Assembly (NCBI GenBank): GCA_937957685.1
Contig: CALGAO010000092.1
Coordinates: forward strand, 1 to 49,891
Length of the DNA stretch: 49,891 bases
Source: an uncultured Paenibacillaceae bacterium
Lineage (GTDB): Bacteria; Bacillota; Bacilli; Paenibacillales; DA-C8
Reading direction: 5' to 3'
The notes below the pieces were generated by a model that had not been told where the DNA came from, made no database searches, and saw only the letters and a list, made by a program, of their open reading frames with translations. The position numbers were made by a program, and so were the translations under genes. This document shows, piece after piece, positions 15,944-25,614 of this stretch (position 1 is its first letter; each line of letters starts with the position of its first letter).

Positions 15944-17812
15944 TTATGGCGTCGATTTCGGAGGAACCCGGTGATGCGTGCCTTGCTCGTAAGAGTACGC
16001 GATCTCGATCAGAACGGGCTCACTGAACGCTCTTCCGAGAATTTCGATGCCGACCGGCAAGCCGTCCGTCGTGAATCCGGCCGGCACGGTGATGGCAGGG
16101 AATCCGGAGAACGGACTCAACCGGTTGTTTGCACCCGCATTTTGATTCTCCCCGATCTTCGCCGGCGGTTCGGTGGAAGTCGGGTATACGAGCGCGTCCA
16201 GATCGTAGTCCGCCATGACTTTCAGCAGCGACTCCTGCGCCAGTTTCGTGCGGAACAGCACGATGTCCTTGTATTCCTCCGCATCGAGTGTTTCTCTTGC
16301 CTCTCTGGCGATGAGCGAAGACTCGATGGACGGGTCATATTGGCCCGATGCCAGGATCTCGCCAAGGGATTTGTAGGGCGCGCTGTCTCCGAGCGTTGCC
16401 AGGTATTCATTCAACTGGAACTTGAATTCCCAGCCGCTCAAGCTCGGATATTGCAGAATCTCGTCCAGATTCGGAACTTCCACATCGATGACCTTCGCTC
16501 CCAATCTCTCCATATCTGCCACCGCAGCGTTCATGATGGACACAACCTCCGGATTCGAGCCGAACAGCGCGCGGATGACGCCGATCCGCTTTCCTTGCAG
16601 GCCGTCCTCTTTCAGGAACTCCGTATAGCTGTCAGGAATGGCCTTCACGCTGCGAGCCGTCACCACATCCGCCGGGTCATAACCGCTGATGGCTTCCAGC
16701 ACGATCACCGCATCGGCAACGGTTCTGGCCATCGGTCCGCCCACGTCTTGCGTCAGCGCGAGCGGGATGATGCCATCCCGGCTCGTCAGGCCGATCGTCG
16801 GACGAATGCCGACCAGACTGTTGAAGGAGGAAGGCACCCGAATCGAACCGCCCGTATCCGTCCCGAGTCCGGCCACACCGAAGTTCGCGGCCAGAGCAGC
16901 GCCCGTTCCGCCGCTCGAACCTCCGGGATATCTGGTCAGATCATACGGATTAAGCGTCTGACCACCAAGAGAGCTGTGGGTCAGGTATGTGAACGCGAAT
17001 TCTGCCAGATTTGCTTTGGCGAGGATGATCGCTCCGGCTTCTTTTAATTTTTGAACCTGGTAAGCATCGTCCGGCGGGATGGAATCTTTCAGACAGGTGC
17101 ATCCGGCCGTCGTCGGCATATCTGCCGTGTCATAGTTGTCCTTGACGATGATCGGAATGCCGTGCAGCAGGCTGCGCGGACCCTTCTCCGCCCGCTCCCT
17201 GTCCAGCTCTTCCGCGATCTTCAGGGCGTCCGGATTGACCGTGATGATCGCGCCTATCGCAGGGCCTTGATCGTCGTATTTTTCGATGCGGTCCAGATAC
17301 ATCTGCACCAATTGTTTGGCCGTCAATTTGCCCGCATCCATCGCCGCCTGAATCTCCATGATCGTCGCTTCGAACAGTTCAAACGGTTTGAGATATTCAT
17401 AGATTCGGGAGACGATCAGTTCCGCTTGTTCATAGGTCAGCACATCTCCGAAACCAAATGTGCTCGAGCTGTATCCGATCATGATACCGGACTTGTAGAC
17501 GGCACCAACGGCTCCAGCCAATGGATGGTGATCCGGAACATCGGCGAAAGGTTCCGCCGCGGAAGCCACGCCAATGACCGCCTAAATCATCTGCGCTGCA
17601 ACCTCACGCGTCAGGGGAGATGAATCACCCGAGATTGCCCGCGCGTCCACACCTGCGAGCTCGGCGACCTCCACCAGCAGGTTCGCGAAGTCTTCCTTGG
17701 TGATCGCATTGGCACTGTTCGTTTGCGCCAATACCGATAATGGAGTGAAGATAAAAAAGAGAACAAGACCTAGCAAGAATCCTTTTTTCAACAGCCCATG
17801 ACGATGTTTCAA
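15944..17812 (-). pseudogene. SLH-domain amidase interrupted by an in-frame amber codon
   Basis: Read as one frame of 623 codons, this encodes a signal peptide (GFLLGLVLFFIFTPLSVLA), S-layer-homology repeats (ITKEDFANLLVE, then FADVPDHHPLAGAVGAVYKSGIMIGY) and an amidase-signature hydrolase. The Ser-Ser-Lys triad is present: Lys in GIPIIVKDNYD, Ser in GGSSGGTGAA and Ser in GTDTGGSIRVPSS. TAG at 17584-17582 splits the frame between TREVAAQMI and AVIGVASAAEP, inside an SLH repeat. Both sides are in the same frame, so this is a nonsense change and not a frameshift. The start is TTG 17812-17810 after AAAGGAGG; a longer frame to 17896 has a poor site. Unless the amber codon is read through, the amidase is not exported or is not made. 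A sequencing error is possible. Confidence 0.8.
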
Positions 17813-17950
17813 CGGTTTCTCCTCCTTTGACGTATTCACCAGTTTCTGAGCGATACTGATAGTCAATCGTAAAGTATTTCGCTTGATATTTTTCATTTCA
17901 CTTTCAAGATAGAGAATTTTATGTTAGATAACATTACATTTATTGGGCGT

Positions 17951-17986
17951 AAAAAAGGATCGTCACGCCACTTCGCGCAACGATCC
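17951..17986 (-). terminator. Terminator of the ABC exporter gene
   Basis: On the minus strand GGATCGT (17986-17980) pairs with ACGATCC (17963-17957), with inner CGC/GCG pairs, followed by TTTTTT (17956-17951). Confidence 0.85.
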
Positions 17987-18001
17987 CCCGTATCCTGTAT
18001 G

Positions 18002-19738
18002 TCACATCCCGAACTGCGCCTGATGCAAGCGGCTGTAGATGCCGCCTGCGGCGAGCAACTCCTCGTGCCTTCCTTGCTCGACGATCCCGTCCTCCGTCAC
18101 GACGACGATCCGGTCCGCATCCTTGATCGTGGCCAGACGGTGGGCGATGACCAGCGTCGTCCGTCCCTCGGACAGCTCAGCCAGCGACTGCTGGATCGCC
18201 AGCTCCGTCTCCGTATCCAGCGCTGACGTCGCCTCGTCGAGGATGAGGATCGGCGGATTCTTCAGGAACATCCGCGCGATCGCGAGCCGCTGTTTCTGCC
18301 CGCCGGACAGCTTCACGCCGCGCTCGCCGATGATCGTGTCCAGGCCCTCCGGCTGGGCCAGGATCATCTCCTCCAGCCTGGCGCGTCTGGCCGCCTCCCA
18401 CACCTCTTCCTCCGTGGCGTCCAGCTTGCCGTACATGATGTTCTCGCGGATCGTGCCGTTGAACAGGAACACGTCCTGCTGCACGATGCCGATCTGCCTG
18501 CGCAGCGACTCCTGCGTGTAGCGGCGGATATCGATGCCGTCGATGCGGATCTCCCCGTTGTCCACGTCGTAGAAACGCGGCAGCAGGCTGCAGATCGTCG
18601 TCTTGCCCGCTCCCGACGGCCCGACGAAGGCCACCGTCTCGCCCTTGCGGATGACGAGGCTGATGTCGCGCAGGATCTGCCGCTCCCCTTCATAGCTGAA
18701 CGACACGCGGTCGAACACGATGTCCTCGCGGAACTCCTTCAGTTCCACCGCATCCGGCGCATCCGCCACATCCGGTGCCGTATCCATCAGCTCCACGAAC
18801 CGTCTGAAGCCAGCGAAGCCCTGGGGATAGCTCTCCACGATCGCGTTGATCTTCTCGATCGGCCGGAAGAACACATTCGTCAACAGCAGGAAGCCGACGA
18901 ACTCGCCGTATGTCAGCTCGCCCTGGATCACGAACCAGGTGCCGCACACCATCACGAACAGCGTCACGAACCGCATCATCATATAGCTGATCGAGCTGTT
19001 CTTCGCGATCAGATTGTATGACCTCAGCTTCGTCAGACGGAACCGGTTGTTGTTCTCCGCGAACTTCTTCTCCTCATAAGCCTCGTTGGAGAATGCCTTG
19101 ACGACGCGAATGCCGCCCACATTGTCCTCCACCCTGGCGTTGAAATCGCCGATATCCCGGTACAGCTGGTGGATGGCGTTCGTCATCTTCCGGTTAAAGT
19201 ATACGACCACCCAGATGATGAGCGGCACGATCACGAACGTCAGGATCGCCAGCTTCCAGTTGGTGACCATCATCAGGGCAAAGGCCCCTACCAGCGTCAT
19301 CACCGCGATAAACAGATCCTCCGGCCCGTGATGCGCCATCTCACCGATCATGTTCATATCGTTGGTCAGCCGTCCGATTAGATGCCCCGTCTTCGTGTTG
19401 TCGAAGAAGCGGAAGCTCAGCTTCTGGATATGGGAGAACAGCTGGCGCCGCATGTCGGTCTCGATGTTGATGCCGAGCATATGTCCCCAGTAGGTGACGA
19501 TATACATAAGTATCGTGTTGAGTATGTACAGTGCGAGCAACCCTATCGAAGCCCAGATGATGAAGCCCCAGTCGCTGCTCGGCAGGAGGTCGTCGATGAA
19601 CCAGTTTACCGCGATCGGGAAGGCCAGCTCCAGCAGACCCGAGATGATCGCGCAGCTGAAATCCAGCAGAAACAAGCCCTTGTAAGGCGCATAAAAGCGA
19701 AAAAAGCGACGTATCATGCCAGCACTGCTCCTGTCCAT
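18002..19738 (-). CDS. ABC exporter half-transporter (fused membrane and ATPase domains)
   Basis: This 578-residue protein has a six-helix membrane domain (about residues 15-310) followed by an ATPase domain. The latter shows Walker A GPSGAGKTT (near 372), signature LSGGQKQRLAIAR (near 478), Walker B PPILILDEATSALD (near 500) and the H-loop VIAHRLATI. This is the homodimeric MsbA/BmrA-like lipid or multidrug exporter type; the substrate cannot be told. The first ATG follows AAAGG. A second ATG seven codons on, after AGGAG, is equally good. It is followed by a strong terminator. No other exporter subunit is adjacent, which fits a homodimer. Confidence 0.92.
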   Translation of the reverse strand: MDRSSAGMIRRFFRFYAPYKGLFLLDFSCAIISGLLELAFPIAVNWFIDDLLPSSDWGFIIWASIGLLALYILNTILMYIVTYWGHMLGINIETDMRRQLFSHIQKLSFRFFDNTKTGHLIGRLTNDMNMIGEMAHHGPEDLFIAVMTLVGAFALMMVTNWKLAILTFVIVPLIIWVVVYFNRKMTNAIHQLYRDIGDFNARVEDNVGGIRVVKAFSNEAYEEKKFAENNNRFRLTKLRSYNLIAKNSSISYMMMRFVTLFVMVCGTWFVIQGELTYGEFVGFLLLTNVFFRPIEKINAIVESYPQGFAGFRRFVELMDTAPDVADAPDAVELKEFREDIVFDRVSFSYEGERQILRDISLVIRKGETVAFVGPSGAGKTTICSLLPRFYDVDNGEIRIDGIDIRRYTQESLRRQIGIVQQDVFLFNGTIRENIMYGKLDATEEEVWEAARRARLEEMILAQPEGLDTIIGERGVKLSGGQKQRLAIARMFLKNPPILILDEATSALDTETELAIQQSLAELSEGRTTLVIAHRLATIKDADRIVVVTEDGIVEQGRHEELLAAGGIYSRLHQAQFGM

Positions 19739-19808
19739 TCATTGCCTTTCAAGTATGCTCAAGCGAACGGGCAGCAACAGCGCATCGTCGTCCGAGACGG
19801 GTGCGCTT

Positions 19809-19917
19809 GGTCCGCTGCCTGCCTTTACAGGCTGCATCAGCCCTCGAGTGGCCAGCAGGCCGTGCATCATCGCCCAAACGAATACGCACGGTCCGCTGCC
19901 TGCCTTTACAGGCTGCA
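19809..19917. repeat. Two 28-bp direct repeats 81 bp apart, each with a small hairpin
   Basis: Identical 28-base segments at 19809-19836 and 19890-19917 contain TCCGCTGCCTGCCTTTACAG. Each holds GCCTG/CAGGC arms around a six-base loop. A similar CATCRTCGTCCGAGAC segment also occurs on both sides (near 19780 and 19950), so the whole interval 19739-20010 looks internally duplicated. It lies between the TPR gene and the exporter gene and contains no convincing ORF. Confidence 0.65.
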
Positions 19918-20010
19918 ACAGCTCTCAAAATACCGGCAACTGGCCGCCATCATCGTCCGAGACAACACCTGCGCGACCACTGCCTGCCAGAACATGTCAA
20001 TCCCCCTACA

Positions 20011-20850
20011 TCATTCCGATTCAACCTCATCATCCGGGCTTGCGCCCAGCTGCTTCGCCAGTTCCCGGATCTCAGCCTTGGTGAGCGGCGAGACGAGAGC
20101 GAGATCCCGGTGCAGCGCCTTCTCGATCTGCTCGCGAGCCTCTTCCTCCCGGCCCAGTTTCTGCAGCGTCAACGCATAGAAATAGTAAGGATCCGCGCTC
20201 TTCGGCTGCTTGCTCATCACTTTCTCGTACATGTCGCGAGCCTCTTCGAGACGTCCGAGGAAATAGTAGTTCTGGGCAAGGTTGTCCAGGATCGTCAGGT
20301 CATCGCTGTTGTATTCGTAGGCTTCCAGATTGAAGTTGAGCACATCCTCCAGATTATCGCCGCGCAGCAGCTTGTAATAGCCCAGCGTGCCGTACAGCTG
20401 CGTATTCTTGAACTCCGGATAGAACTGCTCCAGCAGCTCGCAGGCTTCCTCCTTCTTGCCCTGCAGATAGTATGCGGTTGCGAGATTCACGCTGACCTGG
20501 ATGCGTACAGGATCAGGCAACTGCTTCGACAGCACCTCCTTGAGGATCCGCTCCGCTTCCTCCGGCTTGCCCTTCCTGTTCAGCAGGAAGGCGTAGCCGC
20601 TAAGATGCTGCGGCATGGCCCGCTTCGTCCTGTAGGCTTTCTCCATATAGGCTAGCGCCGCATCCTCATCCCCGCGGCTGTATGCCATGTTCCCGCGCGT
20701 CGCGTGGATGATCGCCCGGTTGGCGTATACGCCCCAGCCGATGATGGCCACGATCAGCCCGATGCCGAGCAGCGTATGTACATTAAATGCGATAACGATG
20801 AGTACAACGACAACCACAACTGGCAACAATGCTTTGACAATAGGTGGCAT
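20011..20850 (-). CDS. Membrane-anchored tetratricopeptide-repeat protein
   Basis: This 279-residue protein starts at ATG 20850-20848 after GGGAGG; a frame extending to 21150 has no start signal and reads through the leader. Residues 5-45 form two hydrophobic helices (LLPVVVVVVLIVIAF and LLGIGLIVAIIGWGVY). The remainder is built of at least four TPR units (ATRGNMAYSRGDEDAALAYMEKA, LNRKGKPEEAERILKEVL, LDNLAQNYYFLGRLEEARDMYEKV, YFYALTLQKLGREEEAREQIEKAL) and an acidic C-terminus. It likely scaffolds protein complexes at the cytoplasmic face of the membrane. The partner is unknown. It lies on the same strand as the exporter gene, about 270 bases away across a repeat region. Confidence 0.85.
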   Translation of the reverse strand: MPPIVKALLPVVVVVVLIVIAFNVHTLLGIGLIVAIIGWGVYANRAIIHATRGNMAYSRGDEDAALAYMEKAYRTKRAMPQHLSGYAFLLNRKGKPEEAERILKEVLSKQLPDPVRIQVSVNLATAYYLQGKKEEACELLEQFYPEFKNTQLYGTLGYYKLLRGDNLEDVLNFNLEAYEYNSDDLTILDNLAQNYYFLGRLEEARDMYEKVMSKQPKSADPYYFYALTLQKLGREEEAREQIEKALHRDLALVSPLTKAEIRELAKQLGASPDDEVESE

Positions 20851-21125
20851 CTTTTTTCCTCCCAACTGCTTGGTCCAGATATTCCTATCCCCTATAGTAC
20901 CATTATTCGCCTCACGGTTGCCATCGGTTCGCGGACGATAGATGTCCGAACGCTGAGAGAAGATGATTCCGGTTCTCAGCCTGGCTTCCAGCACATGCGC
21001 ATACTGAGACACGATTTTTTCGGCTCTCAGTGCGGTTCCAGGTGCCAGCGCATGCCAAGCGTCCGTTCCCCTGCATAACCCACACATCGGCGCTTCGATC
21101 ACCTCATACTTCAGCGCTGCTCCAT
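20851..21125. other. Leader of the TPR gene, nothing else recognised
   Basis: This stretch runs from the propeller-gene terminator to the TPR start codon. It contains the ribosome binding site and presumably a promoter. No conserved element or small gene could be supported. Confidence 0.5.
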
Positions 21126-21169
21126 AAAAATCCCCCTGGAAGTCGCGCATCGGCGCAACTCCAGGGGGA
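21126..21169 (-). terminator. Terminator of the beta-propeller gene
   Basis: On the minus strand TCCCCCTGGA (21169-21160) pairs with TCCAGGGGGA (21140-21131) plus inner pairs, followed by TTTTT (21130-21126). A strong, classical structure 18 bases after the stop. Confidence 0.9.
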
Positions 21170-21186
21170 ATTCATCAACACATCGC

Positions 21187-23172
21187 TCATCTCTTCGGAT
21201 AATGGAATTCGCCCCGGTAGTTGGAGGCGTTGTACAGCGGGTACTTCTCCGGCACCACCACATGTTCCGCGTCGGCCGGCCGGTCTTGCGTATAGATGTA
21301 CATCCACCTGTTGTCCCACAGCACGATCTCGTCCCGGGCGTCGCCCGTCAGGTTGAGCACCTCGGCGCACAGATCCGGATGCCCGTCATCCGGGAACACG
21401 ACCACACGGCGTCCATGGCCGTCGATCAGCCCGCCGTGCTGAACATTGCCGTTCAGCAGGATGAGGTCGCGGCCATCGCCGGTCCAGTTGACCGGCGTGA
21501 TCACGTTGCCGTTGCAGGTCGGCTCGAACTCGTGCAGCAACCGGCCCTTGCAGTCGAACAGATACACGATCCCCTGGTAGCCCCAGAACGTCGTCGCGCA
21601 GAGCTCCAGACCGTCCAGCTCCGGGCGATAGTTGCCCGTGCTGATCCGCTGGGCGTGGCCGATGTTGTGCTTGACGAGCAACCGGCCATCCAGATCGGCG
21701 ATCATCATGCCCTCATCGCCGGACACGATGCAGATCTGCTGCCTCGGCTCGGAGACATCCCAGCGCCCGATCAGAATCTCATCCGTATGATCGGTCGGTA
21801 CCGGCAAGGTCCAGAGCAGCCGGCCATCATGATCCACCAGATGATAGCCCACAAACATCTCATCCCTGCCATCGCCATCCACGTCGGCTGTGTACGGGAA
21901 GTGGCCGGTGTTGCGACCACGGAACTTCCACATCAGCTGCAGGTCGCTGTTGTAGACCCATACCCGGCTGTAGCGGTCCTTGATGATGATATCCGTCGGC
22001 CGGTCCTTGCCCGAGAAGTTGGCGATGCGAATCGCGTCGACGTTCACCCGGTCAAAGGCATATTGCCTGAACGGCACACTGTGCAGCACATCGTCGGGAT
22101 CATCCGACAGCGGCGTGCGAACCGACCGCTTCACCTCGCCCGTCCTGCCGTCCAGGATCATCAGCCTGAAGTCGATCGCCGTGATCACTTCATCGAACCC
22201 GTCGCCATCGATATCATGCACCTGCAGCGGCAGATCCGCGGTCAGCAGCGCATGGTCGAAGTTGGTGCTGGGCTCCCCGATCTGCCACAGCACATTCCCG
22301 TCGAGATCGATCGCCGTCAGGCAGCTGATATGCGCATAGGCGTCCTTGTGCCCTCGCTTCTGATGCTGGGCCAGCACGATCTGCAGCTCCTTCGTGCCGA
22401 GCAGATGCCCGAACCGGATCTGCCTGGCCGTCCCGAAGTTCTGCAGATCGATCCGCTTCCACAGCTTCGGTTGCGGATAAGATGCCCTCAGCTGCGCAAG
22501 CTCGGCCTGCTCCCGCTTCACCCGCTCCCGCCACCCGGCGTGCGCCTGCTCCTCCATCGACACGCGAACATCCGTAAACTGCGCGGGCATGCGTGCGGTC
22601 AGTCCGATCTTGCCTGCCGGGTATGCATCGTCCTCGACGCTGATCAGCTCGCGGCCGTCGACATAGCCCACGAGCCGTGAGCCGACGCATTCCACCTTCA
22701 GCTGATATTCATGATCCGTATCATACGCATAGGGCGCTGACCCGATCTCGACAAACTCATCCTGATAGCGCCGGATCATCCTGACCTTGCCGCCCTCGAA
22801 ACCGAAGAAGTATGCCTTGCGGCTGTGCGTATAGCGGAACAGCAACCCGACGTGGGAGCGGGTCGAGAGCGGCCTGACGACCGCCTCGACCACATAGTCC
22901 TGCCAACTCGTGTCCCCCGCGACCAGGGTCGGCCAGATATCCTCCCGGATCGCAAGCTGCGGCCGGGTCTGCTCCATGTAGCGGATCGCATCGCGCTCCG
23001 TGATGATCCATGTAGGACCGAGCCAGCCGTGATAGACGATCGGGTCATACCAGCTGCCGGTATACCCCTGCGGCGGATAGTAATGATACTCTCCTGCGGC
23101 AGAATGCTTGATGTCATAAGGGAACGGACCCAACGGGAAATCCTGGAACGTCTCCTCCATAACTGTGATCAT
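21187..23172 (-). CDS. FG-GAP/VCBS-like beta-propeller protein with LamG-like N-terminus
   Basis: This 661-residue protein has an N-terminal jelly-roll domain (residues about 1-210; TSWQDYVVEAVVRP, GLLFRYTHSRKAYFFGFEGG, AGKIGLTARM) like concanavalin-type sugar-binding modules. A beta-propeller follows with repeated calcium-type loops such as HDIDGDGFDEV, ADVDGDGRDEM and LNLTGDARDEI. The propeller resembles family 11 rhamnogalacturonan lyases and related uncharacterised proteins, so a lyase or glycan-binding role is possible. There is no signal peptide. ATG 23172 follows GGGAGGAG. It lies 51 bases after the locus-2 binding-protein gene and shares its unit, which ties it to the imported sugar. 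Catalytic residues were not assigned. Confidence 0.65.
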   Translation of the reverse strand: MITVMEETFQDFPLGPFPYDIKHSAAGEYHYYPPQGYTGSWYDPIVYHGWLGPTWIITERDAIRYMEQTRPQLAIREDIWPTLVAGDTSWQDYVVEAVVRPLSTRSHVGLLFRYTHSRKAYFFGFEGGKVRMIRRYQDEFVEIGSAPYAYDTDHEYQLKVECVGSRLVGYVDGRELISVEDDAYPAGKIGLTARMPAQFTDVRVSMEEQAHAGWRERVKREQAELAQLRASYPQPKLWKRIDLQNFGTARQIRFGHLLGTKELQIVLAQHQKRGHKDAYAHISCLTAIDLDGNVLWQIGEPSTNFDHALLTADLPLQVHDIDGDGFDEVITAIDFRLMILDGRTGEVKRSVRTPLSDDPDDVLHSVPFRQYAFDRVNVDAIRIANFSGKDRPTDIIIKDRYSRVWVYNSDLQLMWKFRGRNTGHFPYTADVDGDGRDEMFVGYHLVDHDGRLLWTLPVPTDHTDEILIGRWDVSEPRQQICIVSGDEGMMIADLDGRLLVKHNIGHAQRISTGNYRPELDGLELCATTFWGYQGIVYLFDCKGRLLHEFEPTCNGNVITPVNWTGDGRDLILLNGNVQHGGLIDGHGRRVVVFPDDGHPDLCAEVLNLTGDARDEIVLWDNRWMYIYTQDRPADAEHVVVPEKYPLYNASNYRGEFHYPKR

Positions 23173-23223
23173 AACGACCGACTCCTCCCGATCATGATGG
23201 ATTCACCGTGATATCTGCTCACT

Positions 23224-24807
23224 CTATTGTATCGAATGATACCAGTCCGTCCAGAACCTGATGGCCTTGTCACCGCCGGACGAACGGTAGCGTTTCACAT
23301 AATCGGACCAGGTCTGATGGATATCTTCCCGGCTCAGGATCGACTTGCTCGTGTATTCATCGCGGATCGAGTCCAGATTGTACGCCGCCAGATCCGGGTT
23401 GAACGGCAGCGCGGTGGCGATCTCATCCAGCACGCCCATGTTGTTCGCCAGCTCCAGATTGGCCACGACGTGATCCGCGTACTCGGTACGGATATAGGTC
23501 TTCACATCTTCTGTCAGCTGACCGTGCTTGACGAGCGAGAATGCCCAGTGCAGCGAGGCGCGCGTATTGCCGGTGAGCTCCGGCTTGCCGTCCTTCATCG
23601 TGTAGTTGAAGTCCTCGATGCCCAGGTAGACATAGCGCGTGCCCTCATCGGACAACACCCAATCGAAGAAGGCCATGAGGCCATCCACATCCTTGGTCGT
23701 GATCGGGATGCCGATGAAGTGACGGCTGAGCGTATTGAAGGAGAATTTCGACTTCTCGCCGTTCGGTCTGAGCGGCAGCTCGATCGCGATATAGTGATCG
23801 AAGACGCCGTCGGCGAACTCCAGATTCGATTGGAAGTGCCAGAATCCGTTAAACACGCCGTACTTGAGCGTATTGACCTTCTCCCTGAAGATCGTGCTGT
23901 TCGTGGTCGGCCATTCCGGATCGAGGATATTCTCCTGGATGAGCTTGTTCATGAAGATCAGGTACTGCTTGTATTCCTCGGTCAGCTCCGGCGGCAGCAG
24001 CTCGCCATCCACATACTTGTAAGTTTCCGCGTCAAATGCCGCCTTGAAGATGCGCCCTCCGTAGGACAGGTCGCTGTTCCCGAGCAAGCCGAACGTGTCA
24101 TGCTGGCCATTGCCATCCGGATCCCGCTCCGTAAACGCCTTCATCACTTCGTAGAATTCCTCGATCGTTCTCGGGATCTGAAGATTCAGCGCATCCAGCC
24201 ATGTCTTGTTGATATACACAACCTGATTATAAGCATCATGGCGGTGATAAGGGAAGCCCCAGACATGGCCTTCCTCATCGGTGACCGACAGCCAGGCTTC
24301 CTCCGGAATCTTGCTGAAGTTCGGATACTTGCCGCTGTCGATATACGGCCTAAGATCCACCAGCATGCCGTCAGCGCCGTACTTCATCAAGGTGTTCTTG
24401 TTGCCGGCCGTCACCATGAAGGCGTCCGGGTAGTCGCCCGAAGCCATCAGGATGTTGAGCTTTTCCATATAGCCGCTGCTGCCCGGCGATTCGATCTGGA
24501 TGCGAACGCCGGTCTTCTCCTGCAGGAAGTCCACGTATTCGTTGTCTGTCAGGGACATTCCTTTCGTATCCACGTTGTAGTCGAACAAGACGCGGTAGGT
24601 TTTGATTTCCTTCGCCTGATCCGCGTTGCCCTGCGAGCCTCCTGAACCCGAACCTGAACCGCCGGAAGAACCGGAGCCGGACGAGCCCGTTCCTCCCGTC
24701 TGATTCGTCGTGCCGCTCGTTCCGGACCCGCCGCTGCAGCCGGCAAAGACGAGCAGTGCGGCCAGCAGGATCACGAACCAGCTTCTTCTCCGTTTAAGGT
24801 ACCCCAT
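23224..24807 (-). CDS. Sugar ABC transporter solute-binding lipoprotein, locus 2
   Basis: This binding protein of about 527 residues has a signal with RRR, a hydrophobic stretch and lipobox FAGC (Cys24), followed by a long Gly/Ser-rich linker. The body (KTYRVLFDYNVDTKGM onward) is of the LplA type. The start is taken at ATG 24807, 12 bases after AGGAG; TTG immediately upstream has slightly better spacing, and a GTG at 24831 overlaps the ribosome binding site. Downstream is the propeller gene. Upstream is an AraC-type regulator remnant, and the two permeases lie beyond it on the opposite strand, an unusual arrangement for this importer class. Confidence 0.88.
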   Translation of the reverse strand: MGYLKRRRSWFVILLAALLVFAGCSGGSGTSGTTNQTGGTGSSGSGSSGGSGSGSGGSQGNADQAKEIKTYRVLFDYNVDTKGMSLTDNEYVDFLQEKTGVRIQIESPGSSGYMEKLNILMASGDYPDAFMVTAGNKNTLMKYGADGMLVDLRPYIDSGKYPNFSKIPEEAWLSVTDEEGHVWGFPYHRHDAYNQVVYINKTWLDALNLQIPRTIEEFYEVMKAFTERDPDGNGQHDTFGLLGNSDLSYGGRIFKAAFDAETYKYVDGELLPPELTEEYKQYLIFMNKLIQENILDPEWPTTNSTIFREKVNTLKYGVFNGFWHFQSNLEFADGVFDHYIAIELPLRPNGEKSKFSFNTLSRHFIGIPITTKDVDGLMAFFDWVLSDEGTRYVYLGIEDFNYTMKDGKPELTGNTRASLHWAFSLVKHGQLTEDVKTYIRTEYADHVVANLELANNMGVLDEIATALPFNPDLAAYNLDSIRDEYTSKSILSREDIHQTWSDYVKRYRSSGGDKAIRFWTDWYHSIQ

Positions 24808-24940
24808 CAAGTTATCACACTCCTGTTTCACAGATTCTTGCCCTGAAGGTCATGGGCCTTGTCATATGCCTTGGAACGACCGTCAGGATTACCATTCATT
24901 TTTCGGCAAGTCGTCACAATCCTCAATGTACAATTCTTCA

Positions 24941-24979
24941 GGAGTGTATATTTTTTATCGGAATGGGATGTATATTTTT
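24941..24979 (-). promoter_or_regulatory. Pair of 15-bp direct repeats upstream of the locus-2 binding protein
   Basis: The plus-strand segments GGAGTGTATATTTTT (24941-24955) and GGGATGTATATTTTT (24965-24979) lie 24 bases apart, close to two helical turns. AraC-family activators bind such tandem half-sites. The position, about 135-170 bases upstream of the binding-protein start and right after the AraC stop, fits an activator site. Confidence 0.5.
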
Positions 24980-24982
24980 ACT

Positions 24983-25597
24983 TTACAAAATTTCTTGCTT
25001 CCCCAGCTCGCGTTTCCTGATCTTGCGATACTCGTTCGGCGGCATGCGGTGCGTCTTCTTGAACTGGCGGATGAACGTATGGATGGTGTCGTAGCCGCAT
25101 TGCTCGGCGATCTCCTGCACGGACAGGGTATCATCCTCGAGCAGGCGAACCGCCTTCTGAATGCGCAGCTGGCTGACATACTCGACGAATCCGATGCCAA
25201 GATGGGACTTGATCAGCGCGCTCAGGTAGGATGGACTCATCGAGATCTTGTCTGCGAGCAGCCCCAGGGACAGCGGCTTGTCATAGTTCTTGCCGATGTA
25301 CTCGATGATCCATTCGGCCGTCTCGTTCTTGCGGGACTGATCGGTATGCAGCTCCGAGATGATGACCCGGCATACATCGAGCAGATATCGCTTCTTGTCC
25401 TCGATGAATTCGTAGCTGTACAGCCGGAAGAACACATCCTCCTTCATATGCTTGTTCAGATCGATCCGCTGCTCGATCGCGAACTTCATCACGCCGGACA
25501 GCAGATTGCCGAACCAGGCGTGCAGAGCGCTGACCGCCGAAGTTCCCCCGGCGATGCAGGGGCGGTTCTCTAAGATTAATAGGTATAAAGAGACCAT
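24983..25597 (-). pseudogene. AraC-family regulator, 5'-truncated
   Basis: The last 100 residues are a clear AraC/XylS DNA-binding domain: SLGLLADKISMSPSYLSALIKSHLG followed by SVQEIAEQCGYDTIHTFIRQFKKTHRMPPNEYR. Upstream are only about 100 residues (SALHAWFGNLLSGVMKFAIEQ) like the linker of larger regulators. No receiver, cupin or membrane sensor domain is present. The frame runs on to 25654 into the permease gene on the other strand, and neither ATG 25597 nor the earlier ATG has a ribosome binding site. The gene therefore looks cut off, with its sensor part lost where the permease operon begins. A short functional product cannot be excluded. Confidence 0.65.
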
Positions 25598-25614
25598 CGA
25601 ATGGGGATGAGCAT

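Noticed and set aside
20851..21150. A 100-residue N-terminal extension of the TPR protein
   Set aside because: The strong GGGAGG site and the hydrophobic N-terminus place the start at 20850; the extension overlaps the leader and has no site.
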